This document shows, piece after piece, positions 37,028-48,960 of a stretch of 64,000 nucleotides of DNA; position 1 is the first letter of the stretch, and each line of letters begins with the position of its first letter. The notes under the pieces are model-generated. The model saw only the letters and a program-made list of their open reading frames with translations. It was not told where the DNA came from and did no database searches. The position numbers were made by a program, and so were the translations under genes. Where the stretch lies: the NCBI RefSeq assembly GCF_030581075.1, contig NZ_JAUQSW010000001.1, positions 1-64,000 of the forward strand. Reading direction: 5' to 3'. Source of the DNA: Hymenobacter cheonanensis. Its GTDB lineage: Bacteria > Bacteroidota > Bacteroidia > Cytophagales > Hymenobacteraceae.

Positions 37028-37035
37028 CAAATTTA
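37028..37035 (-). promoter_or_regulatory. Candidate -7 box for queE
   Basis: TAAATTTG on the minus strand matches TAnnTTTG and lies 65 bases upstream of the queE ATG, just before the hairpin. Transcripts from it would contain the hairpin in their leader. Confidence 0.4.
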
Positions 37036-37092
37036 CGAAAGAAAGTAGCGCGAAGTTGCTGCTTCGTGTACGAGCGCCGCGAAAGCTTCGCG

Positions 37093-38004
37093 CTATTCGT
37101 TTTTCGGATACACCGTGCCTTTGGCGGCGCGCAGCGTGTTCAGCAGCAGCATGGCAATGGTCATGGGGCCCACGCCGCCGGGCACGGGCGTAATGCGCGA
37201 GGCTAGCGGCGCCACTTCGGCAAAGTTGACGTCGCCCTTGAGGGCGTAGCCGCTCTTGCGGTTGGCATCGGTCACGCGGGTGGTGCCCACGTCGATAACC
37301 ACGGCACCGGGCTTCACCATGTCGGCCGTCACAAACTCGGGCCGGCCAATGGCGGCGATAATAATGTCGGCCTGACGCACGATTTCAGGGAGGTTCTTCG
37401 TGCGCGAGTGGCATAAAGTAACGGTGCAATTAGCCGTTTCTAAATTCTTGGCTAACAATATGCTAACTGGCGTACCCACAATGTTGCTGCGGCCGATAAC
37501 CACGGCGTGCTGGCCACTGGTTTTGATACCAGCCCTAGCCATCAGCTCCACAATGCCCGAAGGCGTGGCGGGCAGCAGCGCGGGCAGCCCGGCCACCATG
37601 CGGCCCAGGTTGGTGGGGTGAAAACCGTCCACATCCTTCTCAGGCCGAATGGCCTCGATGACCTTCTCGGCGTCGATGTGCTTGGGAAGCGGCAGCTGCA
37701 CAATGAAGCCGTCGATATCGGCATTCTCGTTGAGGGCCGCTACCTGGGCTAGCAGCTCAGCCTCGGTAATGTCGTCTTCAAAGCGCAGCAAGGTGCTGCC
37801 GAAGCCCACGCGCTCGCAGGCCAGCACTTTGTTGCGCACGTAGGTTTCGGAGCCGCCGTCGTGGCCCACCAGGATGGCGGCGAGGTGCGGTACCTTATGG
37901 CCAGCGGCTTTTAGCGCCTCGACCTCAGCGGCGATTTCAACTTTGATGTCCTCGGCAGTTTGCTTGCCGTCGATGAGATGGGCGGTGTTTTCGGGATGGG
38001 GCAT
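37093..38004 (-). CDS. folD: Bifunctional methylenetetrahydrofolate dehydrogenase/cyclohydrolase
   Basis: FolD interconverts 5,10-methylene- and 10-formyl-tetrahydrofolate for one-carbon metabolism. The 303-residue protein has the substrate-site [10 protein letters not shown] (about 45-54, with the catalytic lysine), the GFIVQLPLP motif, the NADP-binding [12 protein letters not shown] (about 168-179), and the C-terminal [16 protein letters not shown]. The ATG at 38004 fits the family; the frame extends to 38040 without conservation. It lies 36 bases after the MscS gene stop and is probably transcribed with it. Confidence 0.95.
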   Translation of the reverse strand: MPHPENTAHLIDGKQTAEDIKVEIAAEVEALKAAGHKVPHLAAILVGHDGGSETYVRNKVLACERVGFGSTLLRFEDDITEAELLAQVAALNENADIDGFIVQLPLPKHIDAEKVIEAIRPEKDVDGFHPTNLGRMVAGLPALLPATPSGIVELMARAGIKTSGQHAVVIGRSNIVGTPVSILLAKNLETANCTVTLCHSRTKNLPEIVRQADIIIAAIGRPEFVTADMVKPGAVVIDVGTTRVTDANRKSGYALKGDVNFAEVAPLASRITPVPGGVGPMTIAMLLLNTLRAAKGTVYPKNE

Positions 38005-38040
38005 GGTCCGAATGAATAAGGAATGGCGAATGAAAGGCAC

Positions 38041-40422
38041 CTAGCGCACCGTGATGCCGGCCTGCGTGAGGTGCTGATAGATGCTGGCCAGCAGCTCGCT
38101 TTTAAGAGCTTGCTCCTGGCGGATGTTGTTTATCCAGAACAATACCTTGAGGTCGTAGCCGGCAGTGTTCACGCTGTTGAGCAGGATTTCGGGGGCCACG
38201 CGGTGCAGGGTATTGGGGTTGTTGAGCACTTCCTCGGTGATGAGCTGGCGGGCCTGGGCCAGGTCGGTTTCGGGACCCAGGCTGAGGGCTAGCTCGGTGC
38301 GGATATGGTTGTTGCTGAGCGTCCAGTTGATGACATGGCCCGAAAGCAGGTCGCCGTTGGGCAGGATAATCTCGGAGCCCGCCTGCGAGATGAGCTTGCT
38401 GGAGCGAATGCCGATGTCTTTTACGCGGCCCGTCTTGCCATTGACCTCAATATAATCGCCGACCTGAAACGGCCGCTCGAAGATGAGGATAACGCCCGAC
38501 ACGAGGTTGTTGATAATATTCTGCAAGCCCAGGCCGATACCCACGCCCAAGGCCCCTAGCACGATGGCGATTTTATCGACCGGCAGGCCCGAGGCCAGCG
38601 TGGCCAGAAACAAGCCCACCGCCAGGATGCCGAGCCGAATGGCCACCATCCAGGAGCCTTTGCGGTCGGTGTCGGCATTGAAGTCGTCGTCGGCCTCCCC
38701 AAAGAAATAGCCTACGTATTTCTGCAGCTGAACCGTGATAAAGATGATGCCCAGGAAAAGCAGAATATTGCCCAGCGTGAACGTGGTGCTGCCTAGCTGG
38801 TGCGGGGCCGTGAGCGTGCGCTCGATGAGGCGCGAAAAGAGCGTGTAGAGGTTGAGGTTAGAGGTGAAGAGCATGAGCCAGAGCACGCCCACTACCCCCG
38901 TCAGCGCCTTGCGCAGCCCGCTCTCAATTTTGCCGAAGCTGAAGCGGTTGCCGAGCGCGCCGCCCTGCCGCGTGCGCCGCACCTGCAGGTAAAACGCCTC
39001 GGTGCCGACCCGCACAAAGGCCGACAAGGCCACCACCTGCGTGAGGCCAAAAATGGCCGTGGTCGTGAACATCTTGGCCAGGCTCACGCGGCCGTAGGCG
39101 TTGGCGAGCAGGGCTAGCCCATTCAGCCCAATGAAGAGCAGCACCACCGGCCGCACGAAACCCGCCAGCACCTTGCGCCGCCGCAGGTAGCGCCAGAAGC
39201 GCCAGCCCAGCCCGCCGGCCGCCGCATTCAGGAGCACCTCCACCCAACGCACGCCCAGCCCCGGCGCGCGCACCGCGTAGGCCACCGTGAGGGCAAAAAA
39301 TGCCCCCACAATGCCTAGCCAGTACCAGAATAGCGGCCGGGGCCAGCTGCGCCACCCCAGCACCGTAAGTGTAGCGAGCAGCAGCAGTTGCAGTAAGTCA
39401 GTGTAAGCGGCCGGCGCGTGCAGGTCGAAAAACGGCGCCAGGCTGAACACCACCAGCAGCGACGCGGCCACCGGCACCGGCCGCAGGTAGTAGAGGCGGT
39501 GTTCGGGCACCTCCAGCGGCGCGGCGGGGCTAGCGGCGGGCGCCTGGGCCGCGGCCCGGCGCAGGGCGCGAAAATTGCTAAATACCCAGTAGAAAAAGGC
39601 CGCCGCCAGCACCGCCATCCACACCCAGTAATCCCAGTTTTCGGCAAAGTAGTAGCCTACCAGCGAGCGCTGGGCGGCGTATGACTGCCGCACCAAGGCG
39701 CTCGTTTGGGCATCGGCCCGGATGCTGCCCGGCCGCCACAGCGGCGGCAGCTCGGCCTGGCTGTTGCTGCGGTTGAAGCGGCCCATCTGCTCACGCACCA
39801 CGTCTTGCAGCTCCAGGGTCTGGATGTAGCCGTCCGACACGCGGGTTTGCAGGCCGGTCACGGTTTGGCGGCTGCGGCGCAGCAGCTGGCTGGCCCGGTC
39901 TTCCTTGTTTTGGAGGCGGGCCAGGGCGCGGCCCACGGCGGTGGTGGCGGCCGGGCGCTCGGCGGCGGGCGGCAGCTGGGCGCTCAGCGTATCGAGGCGC
40001 GCCTGCATGGCCATGAGCTGCTTGCCGCCGTCGGCCAGGGTGGTGCGCCAGTCGCCTAGCTTCTCCTGCATGTCGGCCAGCAGCACGCGGTACATCTGCA
40101 GCTGCTTCACGTCTACCACGTTGCCGTACTGGTCGAGGTTCTGGCGGATGGTAGCCAGGTTTTCCTCCACCGTGGGCAGGTCGTCGCTCAGGTCTTCGGT
40201 GTTGGTAGCGCGCCGCGCCGTGCCATTGATGCGGCTCAGCGTGAAGTAGGCGCGCTCGATGCGCTGGGCCAGCGAGTCGGGCAGCACCGGCTGGGGCGGG
40301 CGGCGGGCCTTGGCGCTAGCTGGCTGTTGCGGCACGGGGGCGGCAGCCGCTAGCAAAGCCTGGCTCAGCAGCAAGCACCCCAGGATTAAGCGAAAACACA
40401 GGACAAAGGGTGATGGACGCAT
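38041..40422 (-). CDS. MscS/MscK-type mechanosensitive channel
   Basis: The 793-residue protein has a signal peptide (about 1-28), a long helical periplasmic domain (about 50-240), and several membrane helices (about 260-560). An MscS core follows: the pore helix with LGALGVGIGLGLQNIINNLV (about 626-645) and the cytoplasmic beta-domain with FERPFQVGDYIEVNG (about 654-668) and ILPNGDLLSG. This large, multi-helix layout resembles MscK/KefA-type channels, which release solutes during hypo-osmotic shock. It is upstream of folD in the same strand with no functional link apparent. Confidence 0.9.
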   Translation of the reverse strand: MRPSPFVLCFRLILGCLLLSQALLAAAAPVPQQPASAKARRPPQPVLPDSLAQRIERAYFTLSRINGTARRATNTEDLSDDLPTVEENLATIRQNLDQYGNVVDVKQLQMYRVLLADMQEKLGDWRTTLADGGKQLMAMQARLDTLSAQLPPAAERPAATTAVGRALARLQNKEDRASQLLRRSRQTVTGLQTRVSDGYIQTLELQDVVREQMGRFNRSNSQAELPPLWRPGSIRADAQTSALVRQSYAAQRSLVGYYFAENWDYWVWMAVLAAAFFYWVFSNFRALRRAAAQAPAASPAAPLEVPEHRLYYLRPVPVAASLLVVFSLAPFFDLHAPAAYTDLLQLLLLATLTVLGWRSWPRPLFWYWLGIVGAFFALTVAYAVRAPGLGVRWVEVLLNAAAGGLGWRFWRYLRRRKVLAGFVRPVVLLFIGLNGLALLANAYGRVSLAKMFTTTAIFGLTQVVALSAFVRVGTEAFYLQVRRTRQGGALGNRFSFGKIESGLRKALTGVVGVLWLMLFTSNLNLYTLFSRLIERTLTAPHQLGSTTFTLGNILLFLGIIFITVQLQKYVGYFFGEADDDFNADTDRKGSWMVAIRLGILAVGLFLATLASGLPVDKIAIVLGALGVGIGLGLQNIINNLVSGVILIFERPFQVGDYIEVNGKTGRVKDIGIRSSKLISQAGSEIILPNGDLLSGHVINWTLSNNHIRTELALSLGPETDLAQARQLITEEVLNNPNTLHRVAPEILLNSVNTAGYDLKVLFWINNIRQEQALKSELLASIYQHLTQAGITVR

Positions 40423-40481
40423 TCAATAATTTTAAGTGAGACAGTATCTTAGCCAGCCCTATAGGCTGTTTTTCACTTTCT

Positions 40482-40811
40482 ATGAAGCACTACTTTACTG
40501 TCTTAAGAAAATATGCGTGTGTCGAGGGGCGAGCTAGCCGGGCCGAGTACTGGAATTTCTTGCTTTTCAACTACCTCGTGTCGGTTGTGCTGACTGTTAT
40601 CGAAGTCAGTTTCCGCACCAATTTCATTGTAATGACTTATACCGTGGCAATGGTTTTACCAAGCCTCGCCGTTGGAATGCGCAGAATGCACGACTTGGGA
40701 AAGTATGGCTCATACGCCTTGATTCCGATTTATAGCCAGGTGCTAGCCTGTTTTCCCGGCAGTAAAGCGGCCAACGCCTACGATTTCATTCCCCAGGTAG
40801 CTAGGCCCTAA
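40482..40811 (+). CDS. DUF805 membrane protein
   Basis: The 109-residue protein has the DUF805 N-terminal motif CVEGRASRAEYWNFLLF (about 13-29), three predicted membrane helices, and the central LAVGMRRMHDLGKYGSYAL motif (about 66-84) corresponding to the conserved RRLHD of the family. DUF805 proteins are small inner-membrane proteins of unknown function. It is AT-richer than the flanking genes and stands alone, ending before a terminator shared with lepA. Confidence 0.85.
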   Translation: MKHYFTVLRKYACVEGRASRAEYWNFLLFNYLVSVVLTVIEVSFRTNFIVMTYTVAMVLPSLAVGMRRMHDLGKYGSYALIPIYSQVLACFPGSKAANAYDFIPQVARP

Positions 40812-40839
40812 CGAGTATTGCGCAGTGCTTACGAGCAAC

Positions 40840-40876
40840 AAAAAAGCGCGGCCCCTTTCGGAGCCGCGCTTTTTTC
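40840..40876. terminator. Bidirectional terminator between DUF805 and lepA
   Basis: AAAAAAGCGCGGC pairs with GCCGCGCTTTTTT around a short loop. It sits just outside the end of lepA (40878) and 29 bases after DUF805. Confidence 0.88.
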
Positions 40877-40877
40877 A

Positions 40878-42665
<1,788 letters not shown>

Positions 42666-42818
42666 CGGAGGGCGGTTTTATCGCAGCACGAAGATACGGC
42701 CTTTTTGCGGCAAGGCGTATGTTTGGGGCTGGCTTCACTCCTATCCTTTTTCCACTTGCTGCCCCTCCCACTCCCTGCGCCTAGTAGCCCCGTACCTGCG
42801 GGCGGCGGCAAGTTCAGG

Positions 42819-43613
42819 ATGCTGTTTCTCAATGCCACGGCCTGCTACCTGCTCGCCTACCAGATGGTGCATTTCGTGGCCGAGGCGGCACCCGTATTTA
42901 TGGCCCGCCGCAGAAATATTCCGGGCTTCTGGAGCCTGCGGGGCGTGCGCTTTGTGCTGGGCGACGGCGGCTGGCGCCACGACACCGTGCTGAGTGTGTA
43001 TGGCCTGGGGCCGCTGCTGCTGCTGGGGCTGGGCGTGGGGGCGTTTGGGCTGTTTTGGCTATGGCTGCGCTACCGCCGGGGCCTGGCCAAGCTGCTGCTG
43101 CTGTGGCTGGCCTTCCACGCCACCAATGCCGTGCTAGGGGGCCTGCTGGCCGATACCGTGACGCAGTCGGGCACGTGGTACGTGCCCAACTGGCTGCTGG
43201 GCGGCGGCGGCACCTGGCCCAGCACGGTGCTAGGGCTGCTGTTTGCCTTGCTGCAGATTTTACTGGGCTTTCTGGCCGCTATCCCCTTTTTGCTGGCTCA
43301 GGACTCGCACACGGCCCTGCAGTTCGACAAGCGCTTTCAGCTTGTTGCCTATACCATAATGGGGCCGTGGCTGGCGGGCTCCGGCCTGCTTATGCTGAGC
43401 AGGCTGCCGCAGCTAGGCCTCAACGAAGTGCTACACTTTACCACGATGGTCTTGCTGCTGGTGCCGCTGGCGCTGGGCTGCCAGCAGGAGTTCTTTAATG
43501 AGAGCGAAGCGCTGCCCTATCCTACCCGCGTGGCCTGGGGCCTGGTAGCCCTGGCGCTGCTAGGGCTGCTGGCCTGGCGGCTGGCGCTGGGGGCGCCCGT
43601 GTGGTTTCGGTAG
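42819..43613 (+). CDS. Polytopic membrane protein of unknown function
   Basis: The 264-residue protein has about six predicted membrane helices, a first helix starting at the N-terminus ([19 protein letters not shown]) and a cytoplasmic or periplasmic loop with [16 protein letters not shown] (about 27-42). No catalytic motif is visible. The ATG at 42819 is the first after the divergent lepA promoter region; the longer frame upstream is antisense to lepA and is discarded. Nothing in its neighbours suggests a role. Confidence 0.7.
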   Translation: MLFLNATACYLLAYQMVHFVAEAAPVFMARRRNIPGFWSLRGVRFVLGDGGWRHDTVLSVYGLGPLLLLGLGVGAFGLFWLWLRYRRGLAKLLLLWLAFHATNAVLGGLLADTVTQSGTWYVPNWLLGGGGTWPSTVLGLLFALLQILLGFLAAIPFLLAQDSHTALQFDKRFQLVAYTIMGPWLAGSGLLMLSRLPQLGLNEVLHFTTMVLLLVPLALGCQQEFFNESEALPYPTRVAWGLVALALLGLLAWRLALGAPVWFR

Positions 43614-43657
43614 CGGCCAGGCACAACCCGGCTGCCCTTCCGGCAGTTGTAGAGGGG

Positions 43658-43681
43658 GCCGGCTACCTAGCCGGCTTTTTT
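43658..43681 (+). terminator. Intrinsic terminator of the membrane protein gene
   Basis: GCCGGCTA pairs with TAGCCGGC around CC, followed by T6. The stem includes a CTAGCC motif. Confidence 0.8.
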
Positions 43682-43704
43682 CCCACCCTATTCCCCTCCG
43701 CATC

Positions 43705-44112
43705 ATGGGTATCTCCCTCGAGCAGGCGCAAGCCGCCATCCAAGCCGCCCACCAGAAATCGCTCGACCTGGGCGTGAAAATGAACATTGCCATCGTCGAT
43801 GCCGGCGCCAACCTCGTGGCCTTTGCCCGCATGGACGATGCCTGGCTCGGCTCGCTCGACATCTCAATTAAGAAAGCCAAAACGGCCCGCTTCTTCGACA
43901 TGCCCACCGGCGACCTGGGCAAAGCCTCGCAGCCCGGCGGCCCGCTCTATAATATTGAGGTGTCGAACGGCGGCCTTATTACCTTTCCCGGCGGGCTGCC
44001 CATCAAGGATGGCAGCGGCAAAATAATCGGTGCCATCGGCGTATCGGGCGATTCGGTCGAGAACGACCACACCGTGGCCACGGCCGGCCTGGATGCCGTG
44101 GCGGGCAAGTAG
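43705..44112 (+). CDS. GlcG/HbpS/PduO-C-like (DUF336) protein
   Basis: The 135-residue protein shows the DUF336 fold: a first helix [16 protein letters not shown], a strand [20 protein letters not shown] (about 27-46), a KAKTARFF helix and the [20 protein letters not shown] motif (about 97-116). Family members (HbpS, GlcG, the PduO C-terminal domain) bind haem or cobalamin and act as cofactor or redox accessory proteins. Here it precedes icmF, a cobalamin enzyme, though a terminator separates them. Whether it handles cobalamin or haem is inference. Confidence 0.82.
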   Translation: MGISLEQAQAAIQAAHQKSLDLGVKMNIAIVDAGANLVAFARMDDAWLGSLDISIKKAKTARFFDMPTGDLGKASQPGGPLYNIEVSNGGLITFPGGLPIKDGSGKIIGAIGVSGDSVENDHTVATAGLDAVAGK

Positions 44113-44136
44113 CCTGCCCCGCTCAACACCCTCGGC

Positions 44137-44168
44137 AAAAGCCCCGGCCTACCCCGCCGGGGCTTTTT
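44137..44168 (+). terminator. Intrinsic terminator between the GlcG-like gene and icmF
   Basis: AAAGCCCCGGC pairs with GCCGGGGCTTT around a 7-base loop, followed by T-run. It implies that icmF has its own promoter. Confidence 0.85.
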
Positions 44169-44170
44169 CG

Positions 44171-44178
44171 TACCTTTG
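44171..44178 (+). promoter_or_regulatory. -7 box for icmF
   Basis: TACCTTTG is a perfect TAnnTTTG match just beyond the preceding terminator and 75 bases before the icmF ATG. Confidence 0.55.
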
Positions 44179-44252
44179 GGTAGTCAAAAACGCGCTGCCA
44201 ACTCATCGAGAGCCGGCCGCGCAGTAAACCTCCGCGCTACTTTCCCTCCCCC

Positions 44253-47200
44253 ATGCATCCCACCCCCGCTGCCCCCTATAAGCCCAAAAACCACGTTCGC
44301 ATCGTCACGGCCGCCGCGCTGTTCGACGGGCACGACGCGGCCATCAACATCATGCGCCGCATCATTCAGAGCAGCGGCGCCGAGGTTATCCACCTGGGGC
44401 ACAACCGCTCGGTGCAGGAAATTGTGGACTGCGCCATTCAGGAAGACGCCCAGGCCATTGCCATTACCAGCTACCAGGGCGGGCACAACGAGTACTTCAA
44501 ATACATGTTTGACCTCTTGAAGGAGCGCGGCGCGGGCCACATCAAAATCTTCGGCGGCGGCGGCGGCGTGATTTTGCCCTCCGAAATCGCGGAGCTGCAA
44601 GGCTACGGCATCACGCGCCTCTACTCGCCCGATGATGGCCGGTCGCTAGGCCTGCAAGGCATGATTAACGACTTGCTGGAACAGAGCGACTACCCCACCG
44701 GGCAGAAATTGAATGGTGAGGTTTCGCATATAAAGGAGAAGGATGCCCGCAGCATCGGCCGGCTGATTTCGGCGGCGGAGAACTTCCCCGAGGAATTTGA
44801 GCGGGTGAAAGGGCAGTTGGTGAGTGGGTTTCAAAAGCGGGCGTCACCTGACGCGGGTGACCTCACCCCCAGCCCCTCTCCTTGGGTAGCGGGGAGCCAG
44901 TCGGCAGCGGACGTTAGCGAACGTCAGGCTCCCCGCTCCCCAAGGAGAGGGGCCGGGGGTGAGGTTATACGGCAGGCCCCGATATTAGGCATCACGGGCA
45001 CGGGCGGCGCGGGCAAGTCGTCGCTGGTCGATGAGCTGGTGCGCCGCTTTCTGCTCGACTTCCCGGATAAGACCCTAGCCATCATTTCGGTGGACCCCAG
45101 CAAGCGCAAAACCGGCGGCGCGCTGCTCGGCGACCGCATCCGGATGAACGCCATCAACTCGCCTAGGGTGTACATGCGCAGCCTGGCCACGCGCCAGAGC
45201 AACCTCGCGCTCAGCCGCTACGTGCAGGACGCGGTGGACGTGGTGAAGGCCGCCGACTTCGACCTGATTATCCTGGAAACCAGCGGCATCGGCCAGTCCG
45301 ACACCGAAATCATCGAGCATTCCGACGTGAGCCTCTACGTGATGACGCCCGAGTACGGTGCGGCCACGCAGCTCGAAAAGATTGACATGCTGGACTTTGC
45401 CGACGTCATCGCGCTCAACAAATTCGACAAGCGCGGCGGCCTCGACGCCCTGCGCGACGTGCGCAAGCAGTACCAGCGCAACCACCAGCGCTGGGATTCG
45501 CCGCTGGAGGAAATGCCGGTGTTTGGCACCATCGCCTCGCAGTTCAACGACCCCGGCATGAACCGGCTCTACCGGGCCATCCTCAGCACGCTGGAGGAAA
45601 AGACGGGCGCGCAGTTTGCCTCGCAACTCGAAACCAGCGCCGAGCAGTCGGAAAAGGTCTACATCATTCCGCCCAACCGCACGCGCTATCTCTCCGAAAT
45701 CGCCGAAACCAACCGCGCCTACGACAAGCGCGTGAGCGAGCAGGTGGCTATTGCCGAGGTGGCGGGCTCGTTTGCGACCCTCGCCAAACATTATCAGGAT
45801 GCGCCGGCTAGCCCCGAAACCGCTGGGCTGGACTTTGCCAAAAACGTGCAAACCCAGCTGCGCCGCCTCGACGCCGACGCCCAGGCTATTTTGGAAAACT
45901 GGGAGGCTACCATCCAAAACTACCGCAACCCCGAGTACGTGTACAAGGTGCGCGACAAGGAAATCCGGGTCAAGACGCACACTACCTCGCTGTCGGGCAA
46001 TGCGATACCGAAGGTGGCTGTGCCGCGCTACCTAGGCTGGGGCGACCGCTTGCGCTGGGCCATGCAGGAGAATTTTCCCGGCGAATTTCCCTACACGGCG
46101 GGCGTGTTCCCGTTCAAGCGCGAGGGCGAAGACCCTACCCGGATGTTTGCGGGCGAAGGCGGGCCGGAGCGCACCAACCGGCGCTTCCACTATGTGAGCA
46201 AAGGCTTGCCCGCCAAGCGCTTGAGCACGGCCTTCGACTCGGTGACGCTCTACGGCGAAGACCCCGACCACCGGCCCGACATCTACGGCAAAATCGGCAA
46301 CGCGGGCGTGAGCATCGCCTGCCTCGACGATGCCAAGAAGCTCTACTCGGGCTTCGACCTCTCGCACCCCGCCACCTCGGTGAGCATGACCATCAACGGC
46401 CCGGCGGCCACGCTGGCGGCGTTTTTCATGAATGCGGCCATCGACCAGAACTGCGAGAAGTACATTCACCAAAACGGCCTCGAAGCCGAGGTGGATGCCA
46501 AAATCGACCAGATTTTTGCCGCCAAGCAGCAGCCCCGCCCCCGCTACCAGGGCGAGCTGCCCGAGGGCAACAACGGCCTAGGGCTGCTGCTGCTCGGCGT
46601 GACCGGCGAAGACGTGCTGCCCGCCGACGTGTACCAGCAAATCAAGGCCACTACCCTGACCCAGGTGCGCGGTACCGTGCAGGCCGACATCCTGAAGGAA
46701 GACCAGGCTCAGAACACCTGCATTTTCAGCACCGAGTTTGCGCTGCGCCTGATGGGCGACGTGCAGGAGTATTTCATCACCGAGAAGGTGCGTAACTTCT
46801 ACTCGGTCAGCATATCGGGCTACCACATTGCCGAGGCGGGCGCCAACCCGATTACCCAGCTGGCGCTCACGCTCTCCAACGGCTTCACCTTCGTGGAGTA
46901 CTACGTGAGCCGGGGCATGAACGTCAACGACTTCGCGCCCAACCTGTCGTTCTTCTTCTCCAACGGCATCGACCCCGAGTACGCCGTTATTGGGCGGGTG
47001 GCGCGCCGCATCTGGGCCAAGGCCATGAAGCTGAAGTACGGCGCCAACGCCCGCAGCCAGATGTTGAAGTACCACATCCAGACCTCGGGCCGCTCGCTGC
47101 ACGCCCAGGAAATCGACTTCAACGACATCCGCACCACGTTGCAGGCGCTCTACGCCATCTACGACAACTGCAACTCGCTGCATACCAACGCCTACGACGA

Positions 47201-47768
47201 GGCCATCACGACCCCCACCGAGGAAAGCGTGCGCCGCGCCATGGCCATTCAGCTCATCATCAACCGCGAGCTGGGGCTAGCTAAAAACGAAAACCCGCTG
47301 CAAGGCTCCTTCATCATTGAGGAGCTGACCGACCTGGTCGAGGAAGCAGTACTGCTCGAATTTGACCGCATCACGGAGCGCGGCGGCGTGCTCGGCGCCA
47401 TGGAAACCATGTACCAGCGCGGCAAAATCCAGGAGGAAAGCCTGCACTACGAGATGCTGAAACACACCGGCGAATACCCGATTATCGGCGTCAATACCTT
47501 CCTTTCGTCCAAGGGCTCGCCCACGGTCATCCCGGCCGAAGTCATCCGCGCCACGGAGGAGGAAAAGCAGTACCAGATTACGATGCTCGACGCCCTGCAC
47601 GCCCGCAACGCCGCCGCTTCGCCGGCCGCCTTGAAGCAGTTGCAGCGCGTAGCCGTGCAGAACGGCAACCTCTTCGCCGAGCTGATGGAAACGGTCAAAA
47701 CCTGCTCCCTAGGTCAGATTACGAACGCCCTGTTTGAGGTCGGCGGGCAGTACCGTCGGAATATGTAG
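44253..47768 (+). CDS. icmF: Fused isobutyryl/methylmalonyl-CoA-type mutase IcmF
   Basis: IcmF is a single-chain adenosylcobalamin acyl-CoA mutase fused to its own G-protein chaperone. The 1171-residue protein has an N-terminal B12-binding domain (about 15-145, with [10 protein letters not shown] and the GGGGG turn). A MeaB/ArgK-like GTPase follows (about 243-500, P-loop GTGGAGKSS at 248 on, [21 protein letters not shown]). The C-terminal TIM-barrel mutase domain (about 600-1165) has [13 protein letters not shown] and [11 protein letters not shown]. It interconverts isobutyryl- and butyryl-CoA or related acyl-CoAs. Length exceeds the usual 1090-1130 because a palindromic element is inserted in frame at residues about 203-238. 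Its own promoter lies at 44171. Confidence 0.93.
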   Translation: MHPTPAAPYKPKNHVRIVTAAALFDGHDAAINIMRRIIQSSGAEVIHLGHNRSVQEIVDCAIQEDAQAIAITSYQGGHNEYFKYMFDLLKERGAGHIKIFGGGGGVILPSEIAELQGYGITRLYSPDDGRSLGLQGMINDLLEQSDYPTGQKLNGEVSHIKEKDARSIGRLISAAENFPEEFERVKGQLVSGFQKRASPDAGDLTPSPSPWVAGSQSAADVSERQAPRSPRRGAGGEVIRQAPILGITGTGGAGKSSLVDELVRRFLLDFPDKTLAIISVDPSKRKTGGALLGDRIRMNAINSPRVYMRSLATRQSNLALSRYVQDAVDVVKAADFDLIILETSGIGQSDTEIIEHSDVSLYVMTPEYGAATQLEKIDMLDFADVIALNKFDKRGGLDALRDVRKQYQRNHQRWDSPLEEMPVFGTIASQFNDPGMNRLYRAILSTLEEKTGAQFASQLETSAEQSEKVYIIPPNRTRYLSEIAETNRAYDKRVSEQVAIAEVAGSFATLAKHYQDAPASPETAGLDFAKNVQTQLRRLDADAQAILENWEATIQNYRNPEYVYKVRDKEIRVKTHTTSLSGNAIPKVAVPRYLGWGDRLRWAMQENFPGEFPYTAGVFPFKREGEDPTRMFAGEGGPERTNRRFHYVSKGLPAKRLSTAFDSVTLYGEDPDHRPDIYGKIGNAGVSIACLDDAKKLYSGFDLSHPATSVSMTINGPAATLAAFFMNAAIDQNCEKYIHQNGLEAEVDAKIDQIFAAKQQPRPRYQGELPEGNNGLGLLLLGVTGEDVLPADVYQQIKATTLTQVRGTVQADILKEDQAQNTCIFSTEFALRLMGDVQEYFITEKVRNFYSVSISGYHIAEAGANPITQLALTLSNGFTFVEYYVSRGMNVNDFAPNLSFFFSNGIDPEYAVIGRVARRIWAKAMKLKYGANARSQMLKYHIQTSGRSLHAQEIDFNDIRTTLQALYAIYDNCNSLHTNAYDEAITTPTEESVRRAMAIQLIINRELGLAKNENPLQGSFIIEELTDLVEEAVLLEFDRITERGGVLGAMETMYQRGKIQEESLHYEMLKHTGEYPIIGVNTFLSSKGSPTVIPAEVIRATEEEKQYQITMLDALHARNAAASPAALKQLQRVAVQNGNLFAELMETVKTCSLGQITNALFEVGGQYRRNM
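44860..44965. repeat. GC-rich palindromic element, copy 2, inside icmF
   Basis: Arms 44860-44886 and 44939-44965 are 27-base reverse complements with one mismatch and belong to the same family as 7893-8009 and 59238-59343. It is translated in frame as a Ser/Pro/Arg/Gly-rich segment (DLTPSPSPW to RRGAGGEV) in the linker between the B12-binding and GTPase domains of IcmF. Confidence 0.88.
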
Positions 47769-47845
47769 TTTGGTGGACTTCGGCATCTAGAAGGAAGTTG
47801 TCTGTAAAGGACGGCTTCCTTTTTCATTTTAAAGCATTTCGCCTT

Positions 47846-48751
47846 ATGAGATATTTTTTCCTACTCTCCCTCCTCTTACAGCAATTTTCTGCATTAGCCC
47901 AAATAGACACTTTACAGAGTAAATCTAGCGTAGAGTCCTATTTAAAACGCCGATACCATTACAAAGCCATTACGCTGAACACAATAAATCTTGTCATTCA
48001 AGATACTAATACTGTGCAGCCAACTCACCCCGCATATTGGCTTAAAGCAGATTTTAACCACGATGGCAAGAGTGACTTATTTGCTTCTGCTACAGTTGAA
48101 AAGGGAAAACTGGATAACCAGAGTGAATTATTTATCCTTTCTAGTGAGGGCAATCATTATACTAAAGTCGATATTGTCGACCCTGTTAGTTACGTGTATA
48201 GTGGAGATGCCTCTTATAGTATTTATTCAGCTTCTGGAATGAGCTACCTCGTAATAACTACTTTAGTTCAGAAAATGCTAAGGCCGCAAGATATTAGGCA
48301 TGGACACTATTTCACATACATCAGCGCGCGTGACACGGTATTTGTGCGGAACAATAAGCAAATTATTTATGCGAATCATCCTACACAATTAGCTATTGAG
48401 TCTGTAAAGTTTTCTGCAACTCAGTGCTTCGGTACTTGCCCAGTTTTCCAGCTTACTATTAATAAGGATGGCTCGGTGAGTTATAAAGGCATTCAGTATG
48501 TCAATAAAATAGGCGATTATAATCTTGCTATGCCAAAAGCAGAACTCTATTATCTTATTTCTTTACTGGATGCTATTAATCCACCGCGATTGAGCGACCA
48601 TTATAGCGTTGATGTAACTGATAATCCAACAATTTATTTGGCTATAAGATATACCAACGGCCAAACTAAGTCAATCGAAGACTACGGAGAACGAGGAACA
48701 TATGGGCTAGCCGTATTGCATAAATTCCTGTTAGATTTAAGGAATTTCTAA
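47846..48751 (+). CDS. Exported DUF6438-domain protein, AT-rich
   Basis: The 301-residue protein has a signal peptide (about 1-19, ending SALAQ), a middle domain with a VQPTHPAYWLKADFNHDGKS motif (about 56-75) and a C-terminal DUF6438 domain. That domain opens VKFSATQCFGTCPVFQLTIN (about 187-206) with its paired cysteines. DUF6438 is a Bacteroidota domain of unknown function. The gene is strikingly AT-rich compared with icmF before it and forms an accessory patch with the REP-associated transposase after it. The ATG at 47846 puts the signal peptide at the terminus. Confidence 0.75.
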   Translation: MRYFFLLSLLLQQFSALAQIDTLQSKSSVESYLKRRYHYKAITLNTINLVIQDTNTVQPTHPAYWLKADFNHDGKSDLFASATVEKGKLDNQSELFILSSEGNHYTKVDIVDPVSYVYSGDASYSIYSASGMSYLVITTLVQKMLRPQDIRHGHYFTYISARDTVFVRNNKQIIYANHPTQLAIESVKFSATQCFGTCPVFQLTINKDGSVSYKGIQYVNKIGDYNLAMPKAELYYLISLLDAINPPRLSDHYSVDVTDNPTIYLAIRYTNGQTKSIEDYGERGTYGLAVLHKFLLDLRNF

Positions 48752-48760
48752 CACATAAAC

Positions 48761-48960
48761 TGGCACGAGTTTAGGCGCAGCCGTAACTCGTGACTGGCTA
48801 TGAGTGGAGGTTGCACCTCCACTGTCGCGCTAGCGACACGCGGCGGCAGGCGAGGCTAGCAGAACAGGCTACTCGAACGTTATTTGCCGCTTTGCGGCAG
48901 TGGAGGCGCAGCCTCCACGTCATGGCTAGGCACGAGTTACGCTGCGCTAAACTCGCGCCA
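48761..48960. repeat. REP cluster (BIME-like), left of the transposase
   Basis: The 200-bp unit is an inverted pair: its left end TGGCACGAGTTTAGG and right end AAACTCGCGCCA are near reverse complements. Inside are further hairpins, GTGGAGGTTGCACCTCCAC and TTGCCGCTTTGCGGCA. It closely matches 49605-49805 on the other side of the transposase gene. Confidence 0.85.

Noticed and set aside
36967..37035. preQ1 riboswitch upstream of queE
   Set aside because: The small stem with A-rich tail and core residues of preQ1-I are not present. Only hairpins and a T-run are seen, so I list it as a terminator or attenuator only.
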